From assembly GCA_030604405.1 (NCBI GenBank), contig JAUVVY010000002.1, positions 124,001-188,000 of the forward strand: a stretch of 64,000 bases of DNA. Reading direction: 5' to 3'. The notes under the pieces are model-generated. The model was not told the origin of the DNA, did not search any database, and saw only the letters and a program-made list of their open reading frames with translations. The translations under genes were made by a program, and so were the position numbers. The stretch comes from a bacterium. GTDB taxonomy: Bacteria; Armatimonadota; Zipacnadia; Zipacnadales; UBA11051. Each line of letters starts with the position of its first letter. The stretch's first letter is position 1. Of the stretch, positions 32,956-42,136 are shown piece after piece.

Positions 32956-33833
32956 CTTCTTTTCCGTGAGCGCCTGTCGAAGAATTCCATGAGGGGTTTA
33001 ATCGGCGAGGTGCCGGCACAAATCGAGATGTAGTCAGCGCCGGCGGCGTTCATTTCCGTCCGACGCTGCTCTGCGGCGGCCGTCTGTGTAGCCGCGAACT
33101 GGCGGCAGTAGCGGGCGCTGCCCAGGTCCACCAGACTGCGCCGCCCTGTCTCTGCGTCTTCCACCTCGATCAGGCCACTCACCGGCAGCATCCGCTCTCT
33201 GGCGTCATAGACTTCGATGGCCACTACATCGTGCCTGCGAGCGACAGTGCCCATCGGCGCGAGGTAGTCACTGTCCTGGAAGTCAGATATCACAAAGATG
33301 ATCGCCCTGCGGTTGAGGATCCGGGCTGTAAAGTCCAGCGCCTGACCGATATTGGTCTCGGCGGCCCGAGGCTGGAAATACAATATGTCCCGGATCAGCC
33401 GCAGGACCTGGCGACGGCCCTTCTTCGGCGGCAGATACAATTCGGTCTCATTGGTGAAGATCACTGCGCCGACTTTGTCGTTATTGCGGACCGCGGAGAA
33501 AGCCAGCGTAGCGGCCGTCTCCGCCATCGTCTCCGCCTTAGTCTGCACACCGGTGCCGAAATCAACGCTGGCTGAGGCGTCCACCACCACCATCACCGTC
33601 AGCTCGCGCTCCTCAACGTATTTCCTTACGTGCAAGCCGCCGGCCCGCGCCGACACGCGCCAGTCAATATTGCGAATATCGTCACCGTGATAGTACTCCC
33701 GCACCTCCGCAAACTCCACGCCCTGTCCGCGGAACGCACTCTCATACTGCCCGGCGAACATGTCGTCAGCCAGGTGGTCGGTGTATATCTCGATTTGACG
33801 GATCTTTTTGAGCAGTTGTTCGGTTGTCAGCAA
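32952..33833 (-). CDS. DUF58 domain protein
   Basis: 293 residues; TTG at 33833 with GAGGT 8 bases upstream. Family hallmark FAEVREYYHGDDIRNIDWRV near residue 40-60, then a vWA-like domain (VMVVVDASASVDFGTG; KGRRQVLRLIRDILYF; IIFVISDFQDSDYL). It is a soluble partner of the MoxR ATPase in these clusters. Confidence 0.9.
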   Translation of the reverse strand: MLTTEQLLKKIRQIEIYTDHLADDMFAGQYESAFRGQGVEFAEVREYYHGDDIRNIDWRVSARAGGLHVRKYVEERELTVMVVVDASASVDFGTGVQTKAETMAETAATLAFSAVRNNDKVGAVIFTNETELYLPPKKGRRQVLRLIRDILYFQPRAAETNIGQALDFTARILNRRAIIFVISDFQDSDYLAPMGTVARRHDVVAIEVYDARERMLPVSGLIEVEDAETGRRSLVDLGSARYCRQFAATQTAAAEQRRTEMNAAGADYISICAGTSPIKPLMEFFDRRSRKRR

Positions 33834-33889
33834 TGTTTGGACCTCGACGCGTACGTGCTTTCAAGCCCTGGGCGCGTCAGAGCTTACCC

Positions 33890-34888
33890 TCACGGAATCT
33901 CTATACTGCGGAAAATCTTTTCGACAATATCGTCGCTGATTGTCTCCTGGGCCTCCGCCTCGTACGAAACGATAATCCGGTGGCGCAGCACGTCCATACC
34001 TATGGCCAACACATCATCAGGCGTCACATAGCCACGGTGCTGGGTGAAGGCGTGGGCTTTGGCGCCGATCGTGAGATAGATGCTCGCACGTGGCGAGGCA
34101 CCGTATTCGATCAGCGGCCCCAGCGCGCCAAGGCCGTATTGTTCCGGCTCGCGCGTGGCGAAGACCAGGTCCACAATGTAGCGCTGTACCTTCTCGTCCA
34201 CGTAGATCGCATTGACCAGCTTGCGCGCCTGCATAATTCGCTCCAGGCTGGACACTGGCTCGGCGACGATTTCCTCGCCGGTCGTCCAGCGCTGTAGAAT
34301 GTTGAGCTCTTCTTCCTTGCTGGGGTAGGTGATCTTGACCTTGAGCATGAAGCGGTCCATCTGGGCCTCGGGCAGCGGGTAGGTGCCTTCCTGCTCTATG
34401 GGGTTCTGAGTTGCCAGTACCAGGAAGGGCTTTGGCAGCGGGAAGGTCTGGTCTCCTATCGTCACCTGGCGTTCCTGCATTGCTTCCAGCAGTGCGCTCT
34501 GCACCTTGGCCGGCGCGCGATTGATCTCGTCGGCCAAAATGAAGTTGGCAAAAATGGGACCGCGCTTGGCGAAAAATTCATGCTCCTTTTCGTTGTATAT
34601 GATGGTGCCGGTGATGTCGCCCGGCAGCAAGTCCGGGGTAAACTGGATGCGCTGAAAGTCACCGCTTATAGCTTGCGTCAGCGTCCGTGCAGTCATCGTC
34701 TTTGCCAGCCCGGGCACGCCCTCCAAAAGCACGTGCCCGTCTGCCAGCAGCGCAACCAGTAAGTGCTCGATCAGTTCGTGCTGGCCGACAATCAGCTTGC
34801 CGATCTCCCGCTTGATGTCGTCCAGAAATAATGCTTCCTGCGCTATCTGCTCAGTGAGTTGTGCGATTTTTTGCTCCAAGGTTATCAC
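33890..34888 (-). CDS. moxR: MoxR-family AAA+ ATPase
   Basis: 332 residues, GTG at 34888. Walker A LLEGVPGLAKT, Walker B FILADEINRAP, sensor region LATQNPIEQEGTYPLPEAQMDRF. MoxR AAA proteins are chaperone-like ATPases that act on vWA-domain partners, here BatA and BatB downstream. It is the first gene of the Bat run, 15 bases after the EamA transporter gene, so the unit may begin further upstream. Confidence 0.93.
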   Translation of the reverse strand: MITLEQKIAQLTEQIAQEALFLDDIKREIGKLIVGQHELIEHLLVALLADGHVLLEGVPGLAKTMTARTLTQAISGDFQRIQFTPDLLPGDITGTIIYNEKEHEFFAKRGPIFANFILADEINRAPAKVQSALLEAMQERQVTIGDQTFPLPKPFLVLATQNPIEQEGTYPLPEAQMDRFMLKVKITYPSKEEELNILQRWTTGEEIVAEPVSSLERIMQARKLVNAIYVDEKVQRYIVDLVFATREPEQYGLGALGPLIEYGASPRASIYLTIGAKAHAFTQHRGYVTPDDVLAIGMDVLRHRIIVSYEAEAQETISDDIVEKIFRSIEIP

Positions 34889-34903
34889 CTGTCTGAAATT
34901 GAT

Positions 34904-35809
34904 TCAGGCCGCTATGGCGTCCTCACTCAGCGGCTTGGTTGCCATGTACACGCCGAGCACGACAAGCAGCCCGCCTATTACAAATGTCGGCCCCATCGGC
35001 TCCTGTAACAGTACCCAGCCCAGCACAACGCTGACAAGCGGAGCGATGTACTGGGATGGGCCCAGCACCGAGCTTTCCACGTGTTCCAGGGCTTTGTACC
35101 AAAGACACATCGCGATGGTCGTAGGCGCTACGGCCATATAGGTTATAGCCAGCAACTCGAGGCCTGTCAAGGGGCGCACAGCGCCGCGCGCCACAGCCAC
35201 CACAGCCAACATCGCGCCCCCGCAGGCAATAGTCCAGGCTGCAGTCACCAGCCCACCCAACTTGCGCACAACAGCCTTGCCGAAGGCGGTGTAGGCGGCC
35301 CAGCACAGCGCCGCACCCAGCGCCGCCACTCCCCCCAACAGATTGTTGCTCGGTGGCAGCGGCTGCGGAGGTGCCGAGCCCAGCATCACGATACTGCAGC
35401 CCGCCAGCCCCACAAACAGACCCGCGAACCGCAGCCACGGAACGCGCTCCCCGATCATAACCGCAAATACCGCGATGAATATGGCGTTGGAGTTTATGAT
35501 CAGGGAGCTATTGATGGAGGTCGTGTACTGCACCGACACGAATACCAGCGCGCCGAGCCCAAAGGTGCCTGCCGCCGACAAAGCCAGTATCTGCCACGTG
35601 AACTCGCCCGCTGCCAGCACCTTCTTCGCACCGGCAGTAGCCAGCACATATCCCAGAGCGAATATGCCACCGAGGCCAAAACGCATCGCGGCGGTGTAAT
35701 AGGGGTCGAGGCCGCGCACCTCGATCAAATAGCGCGCGATCACATAAATCGTACCCCACAGGGCACTGGCTCCAAGCCCGTAAGCAAGGCCTTTGAAATG
35801 CGATGACAT
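34904..35809 (-). CDS. EamA/DMT-family transporter
   Basis: 301 residues from the ATG at 35809 (a TTG four codons earlier is possible). Ten hydrophobic helices in two EamA halves, with ALWGTIYVIARYLIE at the start and EHVESSVLGPSQYIAPLVSV in the second half, a typical EamA signature. It is an inner-membrane exporter or permease of small metabolites; substrate unknown. A separate EamA module is fused to the sensor at 24304. Confidence 0.88.
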   Translation of the reverse strand: MSSHFKGLAYGLGASALWGTIYVIARYLIEVRGLDPYYTAAMRFGLGGIFALGYVLATAGAKKVLAAGEFTWQILALSAAGTFGLGALVFVSVQYTTSINSSLIINSNAIFIAVFAVMIGERVPWLRFAGLFVGLAGCSIVMLGSAPPQPLPPSNNLLGGVAALGAALCWAAYTAFGKAVVRKLGGLVTAAWTIACGGAMLAVVAVARGAVRPLTGLELLAITYMAVAPTTIAMCLWYKALEHVESSVLGPSQYIAPLVSVVLGWVLLQEPMGPTFVIGGLLVVLGVYMATKPLSEDAIAA

Positions 35810-35843
35810 CGTACCCGCCAAACTCTGAATGGTGGTTTGTGTA

Positions 35844-36923
35844 CTACTGCGGCCTCAGTGAGGCGACGGTATCGGCATCAAGTTGGCAGACCAGTTCGAC
35901 GGTCAACTCCACTGTCTGGCGGTAGTCGTTGAGTTCGATAATGCCGGTGTGAGCGTGAATGTGTCGCGCTGGCACGGCCAGTACCAGGCTGGGTACGCCG
36001 CTGGCATGCACGTGTATCCTGCCGGCGTCGGTGCCACCCCGCTCGAGGGCCGAAACCTGGCACTCAAAGCCCAGTTGCTTGCATGTCTCCATAGCCATAT
36101 CGCGCAGCCGCAAGTTCGGAATCGCGCTGCCCTCGAATATATAGACGGTCGGCCCGCCGCCGAGTTTAACATCCGATTCGGAGTCCTTTGTGCCTGGTAC
36201 GTCGCCGCAGATTGCGACCTCCAGCACCAGCGCCACATCCGGCGTGATCGTCTGCACCGAGGTCTGTGCGCCCCGCAGGCCCACTTCCTCCTGCGCCGTG
36301 CCAACGCCGTAAACTGTATTAGCGTGTTTCTTTTCCGCCAGGGCGCGCAGCGTCTCAATCATCACGCCAACGCCTGCGCGGTCGTCCCATGCCTTGCCCA
36401 TGAGCATGTCGGGGTCGGCCATCTGCTGAAATCTGGTGGCCGGCACTACGGCATCTCCGGGCAGCACCCCGAACTTCTCGGTCGCCTGCTGCTTGTCGCG
36501 CGCGCCGATGTCCAGGAACATGTCCTGCCGCTTGACCACCTTATTGCGCTCCTCCTCGGTAAGCAGGTGCGGCGCTTTGGAGGCAATTACGCCCGGTATC
36601 CGGCCCTTGCCAGTCAGCACTGTCATCGCCTGGGCAAGCAGCACCTGGTCCCACCACCCGCCCAGGGGCGAAAGCAACAGGTACCCCTCCTCGGTCACGT
36701 GCTTGACCATGAACCCGATTTCATCAGTGTGGGCCGCAAGCATAACTCTTGGGCTGTCGGCGCTGCCCTCGACCTCACAAATCACGCTGCCGAGGTTGTC
36801 GTACGAGACCGCGCCGGTCTCACTCAACTGTTCGGCGACATACCTGGCAACATCGGCTTCGTAGCCGGGCGGGCCGTCCAGATTACTCAGGTCCCGCAGC
36901 AGCTCAACTGATGATTGTTTCAT
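35844..36923 (-). CDS. M42-family aminopeptidase (glutamyl aminopeptidase/endoglucanase-like)
   Basis: 359 residues, ATG at 36923 overlapping the flippase stop (ATGA). Two-metal site residues: AAHTDEIGF (His, Asp), KAWDDRAGVG (bridging Asp), GTAQEEVGLRGA (catalytic Glu and metal Glu), VSALERGGTDAGRIH (Asp) and ARHIHAHTG (His). M42 enzymes form dodecameric cytoplasmic tetrahedra that trim peptides. A second member begins at 63460. Confidence 0.92.
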   Translation of the reverse strand: MKQSSVELLRDLSNLDGPPGYEADVARYVAEQLSETGAVSYDNLGSVICEVEGSADSPRVMLAAHTDEIGFMVKHVTEEGYLLLSPLGGWWDQVLLAQAMTVLTGKGRIPGVIASKAPHLLTEEERNKVVKRQDMFLDIGARDKQQATEKFGVLPGDAVVPATRFQQMADPDMLMGKAWDDRAGVGVMIETLRALAEKKHANTVYGVGTAQEEVGLRGAQTSVQTITPDVALVLEVAICGDVPGTKDSESDVKLGGGPTVYIFEGSAIPNLRLRDMAMETCKQLGFECQVSALERGGTDAGRIHVHASGVPSLVLAVPARHIHAHTGIIELNDYRQTVELTVELVCQLDADTVASLRPQ

Positions 36924-38434
36924 TTTTCCTCATCCTCCGAAGGTAGATTATTCGGTGCCTCAGGGCCGCTCTTGCGGTCCCGCACCAGCAACTTAAATTC
37001 CTGCCACAGGTCCCTGTGGTAGTTGGCATAAATCATTCCGGGGCCGTACAGACAGATGAAGAACCCCAAGCAGACGATCACCCACAGAGCATTATCTTCG
37101 ATGGGCGCCATGAAAGCGGCCGCAATTTCTCTCGCCATCCGCAGTGACGCAATCGCCCACACGGTCGGCAGGTAGCACGCAGCCAACTCGCCGGCTAGTC
37201 GCCACCCCTTGTAATAGCTGGGCAGCACGACCAGCAGGCTGACTAGCGAGGCCAGGGCATACGCTCCTGCGGCGGCGTAAGCAATGTGGGCAATAGGCGC
37301 CTGCTGCTGCACCAGCCAGTACGTCGCCCCGCCAAGCAGCAAGCCTGAAGATGCGCGTATTGCCGTTACTGTTATCTCGCGGCTCCTTGCTACCAGGAGA
37401 CTGTTGGCCGCCAGCGGCAGCGCCAGGAATATTCCGCCCCAGGTTAGAATCCGCGCCGGCTCGATGGAAGCGGCAAATTCCGGAAGCAGCAGCATTATCA
37501 GCAGTGGCAATACAATGTGCGCCGCGCCGGCCAACAGCGGCATTACCCAGGCCGCCGCTATCGTCGGCACCTCCACATGCCGCCGCAACTTCTCCACATT
37601 GCCCGAGGCACCCCACGCCTCTATTATCTTCGGCCAGATCACGAAACCCGCTGCTTCGGGCAGGGCGAACATGTAGGCGGCCATCTGCATTCCGACGCTG
37701 TAGAGGCCGAACCGATAGGCTTCGTAGTAATGGATTATGACTGCGCCGTCAATAGTTCGCAGCACAGTGTCAGAAAAGGTGATCAGCAGAATAAGCAGGC
37801 CTGTCTTTAGCAACTCAAACGCCGCGCGCGTCTGCCACCAGAGACGGATGCGAATGCCCGAGTAGAAGTGCATTATCAGCAGGCTAATCAGCCACGCGGC
37901 AAGCGTCCCAAGCATAGCCCCGAGGAAACCCCAGCGATAGCCGCCGTACACAGCCAGGGCAAATGTCGCCAGGGCATCTATGATAGTGACATAGGCCAGT
38001 AATCGGAAGTTGCCCCATGACCTGAGCACGCACCGATAAAGCATGATGGTCTGGTTCGCCAGCAGCCAGCCGCCGCCAATCACGATCGCCATCCCCGTTG
38101 CCCGCTGGTCGGTAGGCTCGGACAGACCCCACACGCACATGCCAAGGGCCGCGACGGCGGTGAGTATTATGACCCAGGTCATCCCGACGCCTTCAACGAT
38201 CTCAGCCTGCTCTTCATCATTCTCGCCGAGCCTCAAAGGCAGCTCTTTGCTGAGACCGTGAAGAATTCCGAGGTGAGCGTTGCTGGCGTAGCGGTTTATC
38301 ACATAAATTGACTGCATTAGCCCGCGGCCGACAACACCAACCAGCCGCATCACCAATATGCCCCGGGCCAGCCCGAGAAAAAGCGCAACATAGCTACTGG
38401 CAGCTATAGCGAATACGGCGGCCGAGGCTCGCAT
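36920..38434 (-). CDS. Wzx/MATE-like polysaccharide flippase
   Basis: About 504 residues from the ATG at 38434 (a longer frame from 38500 adds a basic stretch). Twelve to fourteen hydrophobic helices, starting ASAAVFAIAASSYVALFLGL, with the basic C-terminus ending in SGPEAPNNLPSEDEEK. It fits the MOP exporter group (oligosaccharide flippases). No glycosyltransferases are adjacent, so the cargo is unknown. Overlap with the M42 gene by 4 bases indicates coupling. Confidence 0.75.
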   Translation of the reverse strand: MRASAAVFAIAASSYVALFLGLARGILVMRLVGVVGRGLMQSIYVINRYASNAHLGILHGLSKELPLRLGENDEEQAEIVEGVGMTWVIILTAVAALGMCVWGLSEPTDQRATGMAIVIGGGWLLANQTIMLYRCVLRSWGNFRLLAYVTIIDALATFALAVYGGYRWGFLGAMLGTLAAWLISLLIMHFYSGIRIRLWWQTRAAFELLKTGLLILLITFSDTVLRTIDGAVIIHYYEAYRFGLYSVGMQMAAYMFALPEAAGFVIWPKIIEAWGASGNVEKLRRHVEVPTIAAAWVMPLLAGAAHIVLPLLIMLLLPEFAASIEPARILTWGGIFLALPLAANSLLVARSREITVTAIRASSGLLLGGATYWLVQQQAPIAHIAYAAAGAYALASLVSLLVVLPSYYKGWRLAGELAACYLPTVWAIASLRMAREIAAAFMAPIEDNALWVIVCLGFFICLYGPGMIYANYHRDLWQEFKLLVRDRKSGPEAPNNLPSEDEEK

Positions 38435-38510
38435 ACTGCCCCGCCGCCGTCTGTGTGGAGCACTATCGCTTTGTGGCACTACTCCTTTACACCGCCTCAC
38501 ACACTAGCGC

Positions 38511-39878
38511 TTACGTCCCGCTCAACTGTCTGTACTGGTCCCTGGCGGCCCACCATCTCAGCATAAGAATCCGATACGCCGCATACGGGCCGCTGCGCAG
38601 GGGGTCCTCCTTTTGGTCAATAGCGGCTAGTTGCCCCGGGTCCTGGTCCCTGTATCCGGCAATGAAATCCTCAAGTGGGATCTCGGCTGCCTTGTCCGAG
38701 TCGCGGGCTGTTCCCTGCGCGATCGCCAGACATGCCTCCTGAACGTCCCGGCACGCAAGCAGGCCGCCACGATCTGCCGACAACACCGCGCGTAGCTGCC
38801 ACGCGTGGGCGATCTTCCTGGTCAGGTTCATCTCTTCTCGCGACACACCTACGTCCCATCCGACGGCCGTGCGCACCAGCAGATCACCCATTGCTTCCTC
38901 ACAGTCGGTTGTGCTGGTCGGCGAACGCTGCAGAATGGCGATGGCGAGGTGCTGGTACATGATGTCCTCAAGTACCAGATGGGCGATCAACCGGCCGATG
39001 GCGAATCGCAGCCCGGCCTCGCTCAGGGCGCTGAGCATGCCGGTGGTTATTGCGACCATCACGGGGTCCCCACTAATAATAGCGGGCGTCATACGCCGTT
39101 CTGGTGCGATGAACATCTCTGGCAACTCAACGCCAAAGAATTCCGCCAGCTCCTCAACCAGCTCGTGAACCTTGGCATGCCTCGCCTTATCGAGGTGGGC
39201 ACATCCTACAAGCGCCGTTTCCCACGCATCATAATCGGCTGCCATATCGGCGAAGCTCTCTACCATCCCAGAAATCCCGGGGCGCGCCATCAGACGCTGG
39301 CGGAACTCGTAGTCCTGCTCAGACGCCCACGGAACTTGCTCTGTAGGTGGCGCAGTTGCCGGCTCCGCTTCTGCCTCTATCTCTTCCGCCACCTCTTCGG
39401 CCTCGCGCTCCGCTGCCTCTGAGACGGCATCGGCTTCAGTTTCTTCGTATTCTTCCTCTTCTTCCTCTTCTTCCTCCTCGTCCTCGCCGATAGCGGCGAA
39501 CATGTCGTCGTCAACTGCACGCTGACGCTGGGCGACAAAGGGGTCAGGGGCAATATCGTGCAGCCTCTCGAGGCGTTCGGCGGCATCCTCGTCAACCCGG
39601 CGCAGACCTTCCCACGCCTCCTCGTCATCCGAATTAGTTTGTATCACCTCCTGATACTCGCGGGACGCGCGCGGTAATTCGTCCATTTCCTCATAAAGCT
39701 GCCCGAGCCAGCGGCGTACATCCAAATAGCTTGGATCCTCACGCAGGGCCTCACGAGCATGCTCGATCGCATCCTCATGACGGCCGCGCTTGAGCTGCTC
39801 CTTTGCCTTGTTGAACGACATCTCAGCGGCCTTGCGCTCAACTGACATCGCCTCGTCCAGACCATTGTCTTGTGGCAT
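38511..39878 (-). CDS. TPR protein with acidic linker and degenerate M48-peptidase-like domain
   Basis: 455 residues from the ATG at 39878 (GGAGG upstream; the longer frame to 40136 crosses the intergenic promoter region). TPR-like helices (FNKAKEQLKRGRHEDAIEHA), a very acidic stretch (GEDEEEEEEEEEEYEE), then a C-terminal domain of about 240 residues with the helix order of M48 proteases. The zinc motif HExxH is not present: the matching helix reads AIGRLIAHLVLED. The later block QLRAVLSADRGGLLACRD matches the M48 third-ligand region, but with Glu replaced. I take it as a metal-less pseudopeptidase; soluble, no signal. Confidence 0.65.
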   Translation of the reverse strand: MPQDNGLDEAMSVERKAAEMSFNKAKEQLKRGRHEDAIEHAREALREDPSYLDVRRWLGQLYEEMDELPRASREYQEVIQTNSDDEEAWEGLRRVDEDAAERLERLHDIAPDPFVAQRQRAVDDDMFAAIGEDEEEEEEEEEEYEETEADAVSEAAEREAEEVAEEIEAEAEPATAPPTEQVPWASEQDYEFRQRLMARPGISGMVESFADMAADYDAWETALVGCAHLDKARHAKVHELVEELAEFFGVELPEMFIAPERRMTPAIISGDPVMVAITTGMLSALSEAGLRFAIGRLIAHLVLEDIMYQHLAIAILQRSPTSTTDCEEAMGDLLVRTAVGWDVGVSREEMNLTRKIAHAWQLRAVLSADRGGLLACRDVQEACLAIAQGTARDSDKAAEIPLEDFIAGYRDQDPGQLAAIDQKEDPLRSGPYAAYRILMLRWWAARDQYRQLSGT

Positions 39879-40052
39879 CCTGTATTCCTCCAGTGGATTG
39901 ATGAAAGACCATCTGCCCCGACCGCAGTCTGCTGCGATCCTCCCAGTATAGATTAAGTTCGTGGCTTGCGCGATAGTTCCTGCATCTGAGCGCATTTTGT
40001 CGAACCTTTTGCCACCGCTCGGAAGAATTGCCAAATAGTGTGCGCAAAGCTC

Positions 40053-40081
40053 TTGCAATAATCCCACCGACCATATATAAT
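40053..40081 (+). promoter_or_regulatory. Promoter of the rimP-nusA-infB operon
   Basis: TTGCAA (40053-40058), 17-base spacer, TATAAT (40076-40081), giving a leader of about 115 bases before rimP. Confidence 0.75.
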
Positions 40082-40112
40082 TTATCCAGTTCGATCTCAG
40101 TCGACTTACACT

Positions 40113-40140
40113 GGGAGTGGGTGAGAAATTCCCCACTCCC
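40113..40140 (+). promoter_or_regulatory. rimP leader hairpin (possible attenuator)
   Basis: GGGAGTGGG, a 10-base loop, and CCCACTCCC form a perfect 9-bp stem in the leader, followed by the U-rich tattgtttgaatttt. rimP-nusA leaders are known to carry hairpins or attenuators that allow feedback by NusA; that reading is an inference here. Confidence 0.6.
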
Positions 40141-40202
40141 TATTGTTTGAATTTTAGTTATCGAGTTGCGACCTTAGCGACGGTTCCAGACAGCAAAAAG
40201 CT

Positions 40203-40685
40203 ATGAAGCGGCTGGAAGACAAACATCCTATAGTCCGCAAGATCGAGGCGGAAATCGAGCGCACCTTGGCAGACTACGGCTACGAATTGGTACACATCAC
40301 TTACGGCGGACACGCGCGCAACCGGCTGTTGGCCGTCTATATGGACAAGCCGGCAGGGGTCACGGCAGACGACTGCCAACACATGGCCGCGCACCTTTCC
40401 GTACTGCTGGACGTGCTCGACCCCATCCCTGACACCTACAACCTGATCGTCTCATCGCCCGGGGTCGAGCGGCCACTGATGCGCAAAAGCGATTTTGAGC
40501 GTTTTGCAGGCAAACCAGCCGCGGTCACCTTCTACTGCGAAGGTGTCAAACATACGCAACAAGGAGCCTTGCTCGGACTCGACGGAGAGCATGTTCTGCT
40601 GGAGACCGCCCAGGAACTATTGCATATACGGCTTGATGATATTGAAAACGCACATCTGCTCTATGACTTTGACGCCGATTGCTAG
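40203..40685 (+). CDS. rimP: Ribosome maturation factor RimP
   Basis: 160 residues, ATG at 40203, weak ribosome site. Motifs: HPIVRKIEAEIERTLADYGYELV, LLAVYMDKPAGVTADDCQHM and YNLIVSSPGVERPL, the last being the RimP hallmark. It helps mature the 30S subunit by loading S12 and nearby proteins. First gene of the rimP-nusA-infB operon. Confidence 0.95.
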   Translation: MKRLEDKHPIVRKIEAEIERTLADYGYELVHITYGGHARNRLLAVYMDKPAGVTADDCQHMAAHLSVLLDVLDPIPDTYNLIVSSPGVERPLMRKSDFERFAGKPAAVTFYCEGVKHTQQGALLGLDGEHVLLETAQELLHIRLDDIENAHLLYDFDADC

Positions 40686-40723
40686 AGGCACTGATATGTG
40701 ATCTTCCAGGAGTTGACACTGCG

Positions 40724-42031
40724 ATGAACGGCGAATTCATAGACGCCCTGGAGCAGTTGCAAAAAGAGAAGGACATCCCGATGGAGGCCTTGGTCATTAC
40801 CGTCGAAGCGGCGATGGCATCGGCCTACCGCAAACATTTCGGCGTGGAAGAGGACATCCGCGTCGAGATTGATACGGTGGCCCGCACCGTACGCATGTTT
40901 GCCCGCCGGCCCATCCCTCCCGAGACCTCCGAGGACGACGAACCCATCTCGCTTGAAGAACTCAAGGCCAGCGGCACTGTTGAATACGAAGAACACGAAG
41001 TGGACACCGAGGACTTCGGCCGCATAGCCGCTCAGACCGCCAAGCAGGTGGTCATGCAGCGCATCCGCGAGGCCGAGCGCGAGATCGTCTATACCGAGTT
41101 CAGCCACCGCGTCGGCGAAGTTGTCACTGGCGAGGTCCAGCGCCGCGACGCTCGTAGCGTCTTTATTACCCTCGGCAAGACCGAAACCTTGCTGCCTTCT
41201 TACGAGCAAATCCCTGGCGAGCCCTACCGCTTTGGCGACCGCCTCAAGCTCTACATACTCGATGTTCGCAGGACCACCAAGAATCCGCAGATAATCGTAT
41301 CACGCACGCACCCGGCGCTGGTCACCAAGTTGTTCGAACTCGAGGTGCCGGAAGTATATGACGGAATTGTTGAAATCAAGGCCGTCGCACGTGAGCCCGG
41401 CGCGCGATCCAAGGTGGCAGTCTTGTCACATGACCCGCAGGTGGATCCGGTTGGCGCTTGTGTCGGCCATCGCGGCACTCGCGTCCAGGCCATCGTTGAC
41501 GAACTGCGCGGCGAGAAAGTTGATATCGTTCGTTACAGCGATGATACGGCCGAATATCTCAAGAGCGGCCTCTCACCGGCCCGGGTCAGCAAGGTCGTGT
41601 TGGACGAAGCCAACATGGCCGCCATGGTCATCGCTCCTGACGACCAGCTCTCTCTGGCCATCGGCCGCAGGGGCCAGAATGTACGCCTCGCCGCCCAACT
41701 TAGCGGCTGGCGCGTAGATATTCGCAGTGAGACCGACTGGGCCGAGGCCGCCGGTGTCGCTGTCACTGAGGCAGTACCGGCTGAAGAAGACAAAGAACGA
41801 CGCATCAGAATCTACGAACTGGCCAAGACGCTCGGAGTCGAGAACAAAGATCTCATCGAGATTCTCCAGGAAGAAGGCGTTGAGGTTACCAGTCACGCCA
41901 GCACCATCTCCGGCGAGCAGGCCGACATGGTTGAGGAGATGCTCACCGGGGGCGAAGGCACCCTTGACGAACTCGAAGAGGGCACCCTCGAACTCGATGC
42001 TGAAGACCTTGAGGGTCTCGAGCTGGACTAA
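40724..42031 (+). CDS. nusA: Transcription factor NusA with C-terminal IF2_N domain
   Basis: 435 residues from the ATG at 40724 (AGGAG about 12 bases upstream). NusA N-terminal domain, S1 domain ([19 protein letters not shown]), then KH1/KH2 ([42 protein letters not shown] given as patterns). After KH2, instead of ending or carrying acidic repeats, it has an IF2_N-type helical domain at about 352-400 ([21 protein letters not shown]) and a short acidic tail. The same domain opens InfB downstream ([19 protein letters not shown]). NusA controls pausing, termination and antitermination on RNA polymerase. Confidence 0.93.
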   Translation: MNGEFIDALEQLQKEKDIPMEALVITVEAAMASAYRKHFGVEEDIRVEIDTVARTVRMFARRPIPPETSEDDEPISLEELKASGTVEYEEHEVDTEDFGRIAAQTAKQVVMQRIREAEREIVYTEFSHRVGEVVTGEVQRRDARSVFITLGKTETLLPSYEQIPGEPYRFGDRLKLYILDVRRTTKNPQIIVSRTHPALVTKLFELEVPEVYDGIVEIKAVAREPGARSKVAVLSHDPQVDPVGACVGHRGTRVQAIVDELRGEKVDIVRYSDDTAEYLKSGLSPARVSKVVLDEANMAAMVIAPDDQLSLAIGRRGQNVRLAAQLSGWRVDIRSETDWAEAAGVAVTEAVPAEEDKERRIRIYELAKTLGVENKDLIEILQEEGVEVTSHASTISGEQADMVEEMLTGGEGTLDELEEGTLELDAEDLEGLELD

Positions 42032-42136
42032 CCTGGCTGTCGGAGTGCCACTCACCACGCAGCCTGTGTGGTGCGGCTTGCGAATCTGAAAAACTGTGAA
42101 AGCGGGCGTTGACAACGGCCGCGGAGGTGTTCGGTT

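Larger units (their letters stand above)
39879..40202. other. Divergent intergenic region between M48-like gene and rimP
   Basis: 324 bases. It holds the ribosome site of the minus-strand gene, a possible minus-strand TATACT near 39945, the plus-strand promoter (40053-40081) and the leader hairpin (40113-40140). I see no gene in it. Confidence 0.7.

Noticed and set aside
35581-35600. Second parS-like sequence (ccacgtgaactc)
   Set aside because: It lies in a coding region and matches only the central CACGTGAA, not the full palindrome.
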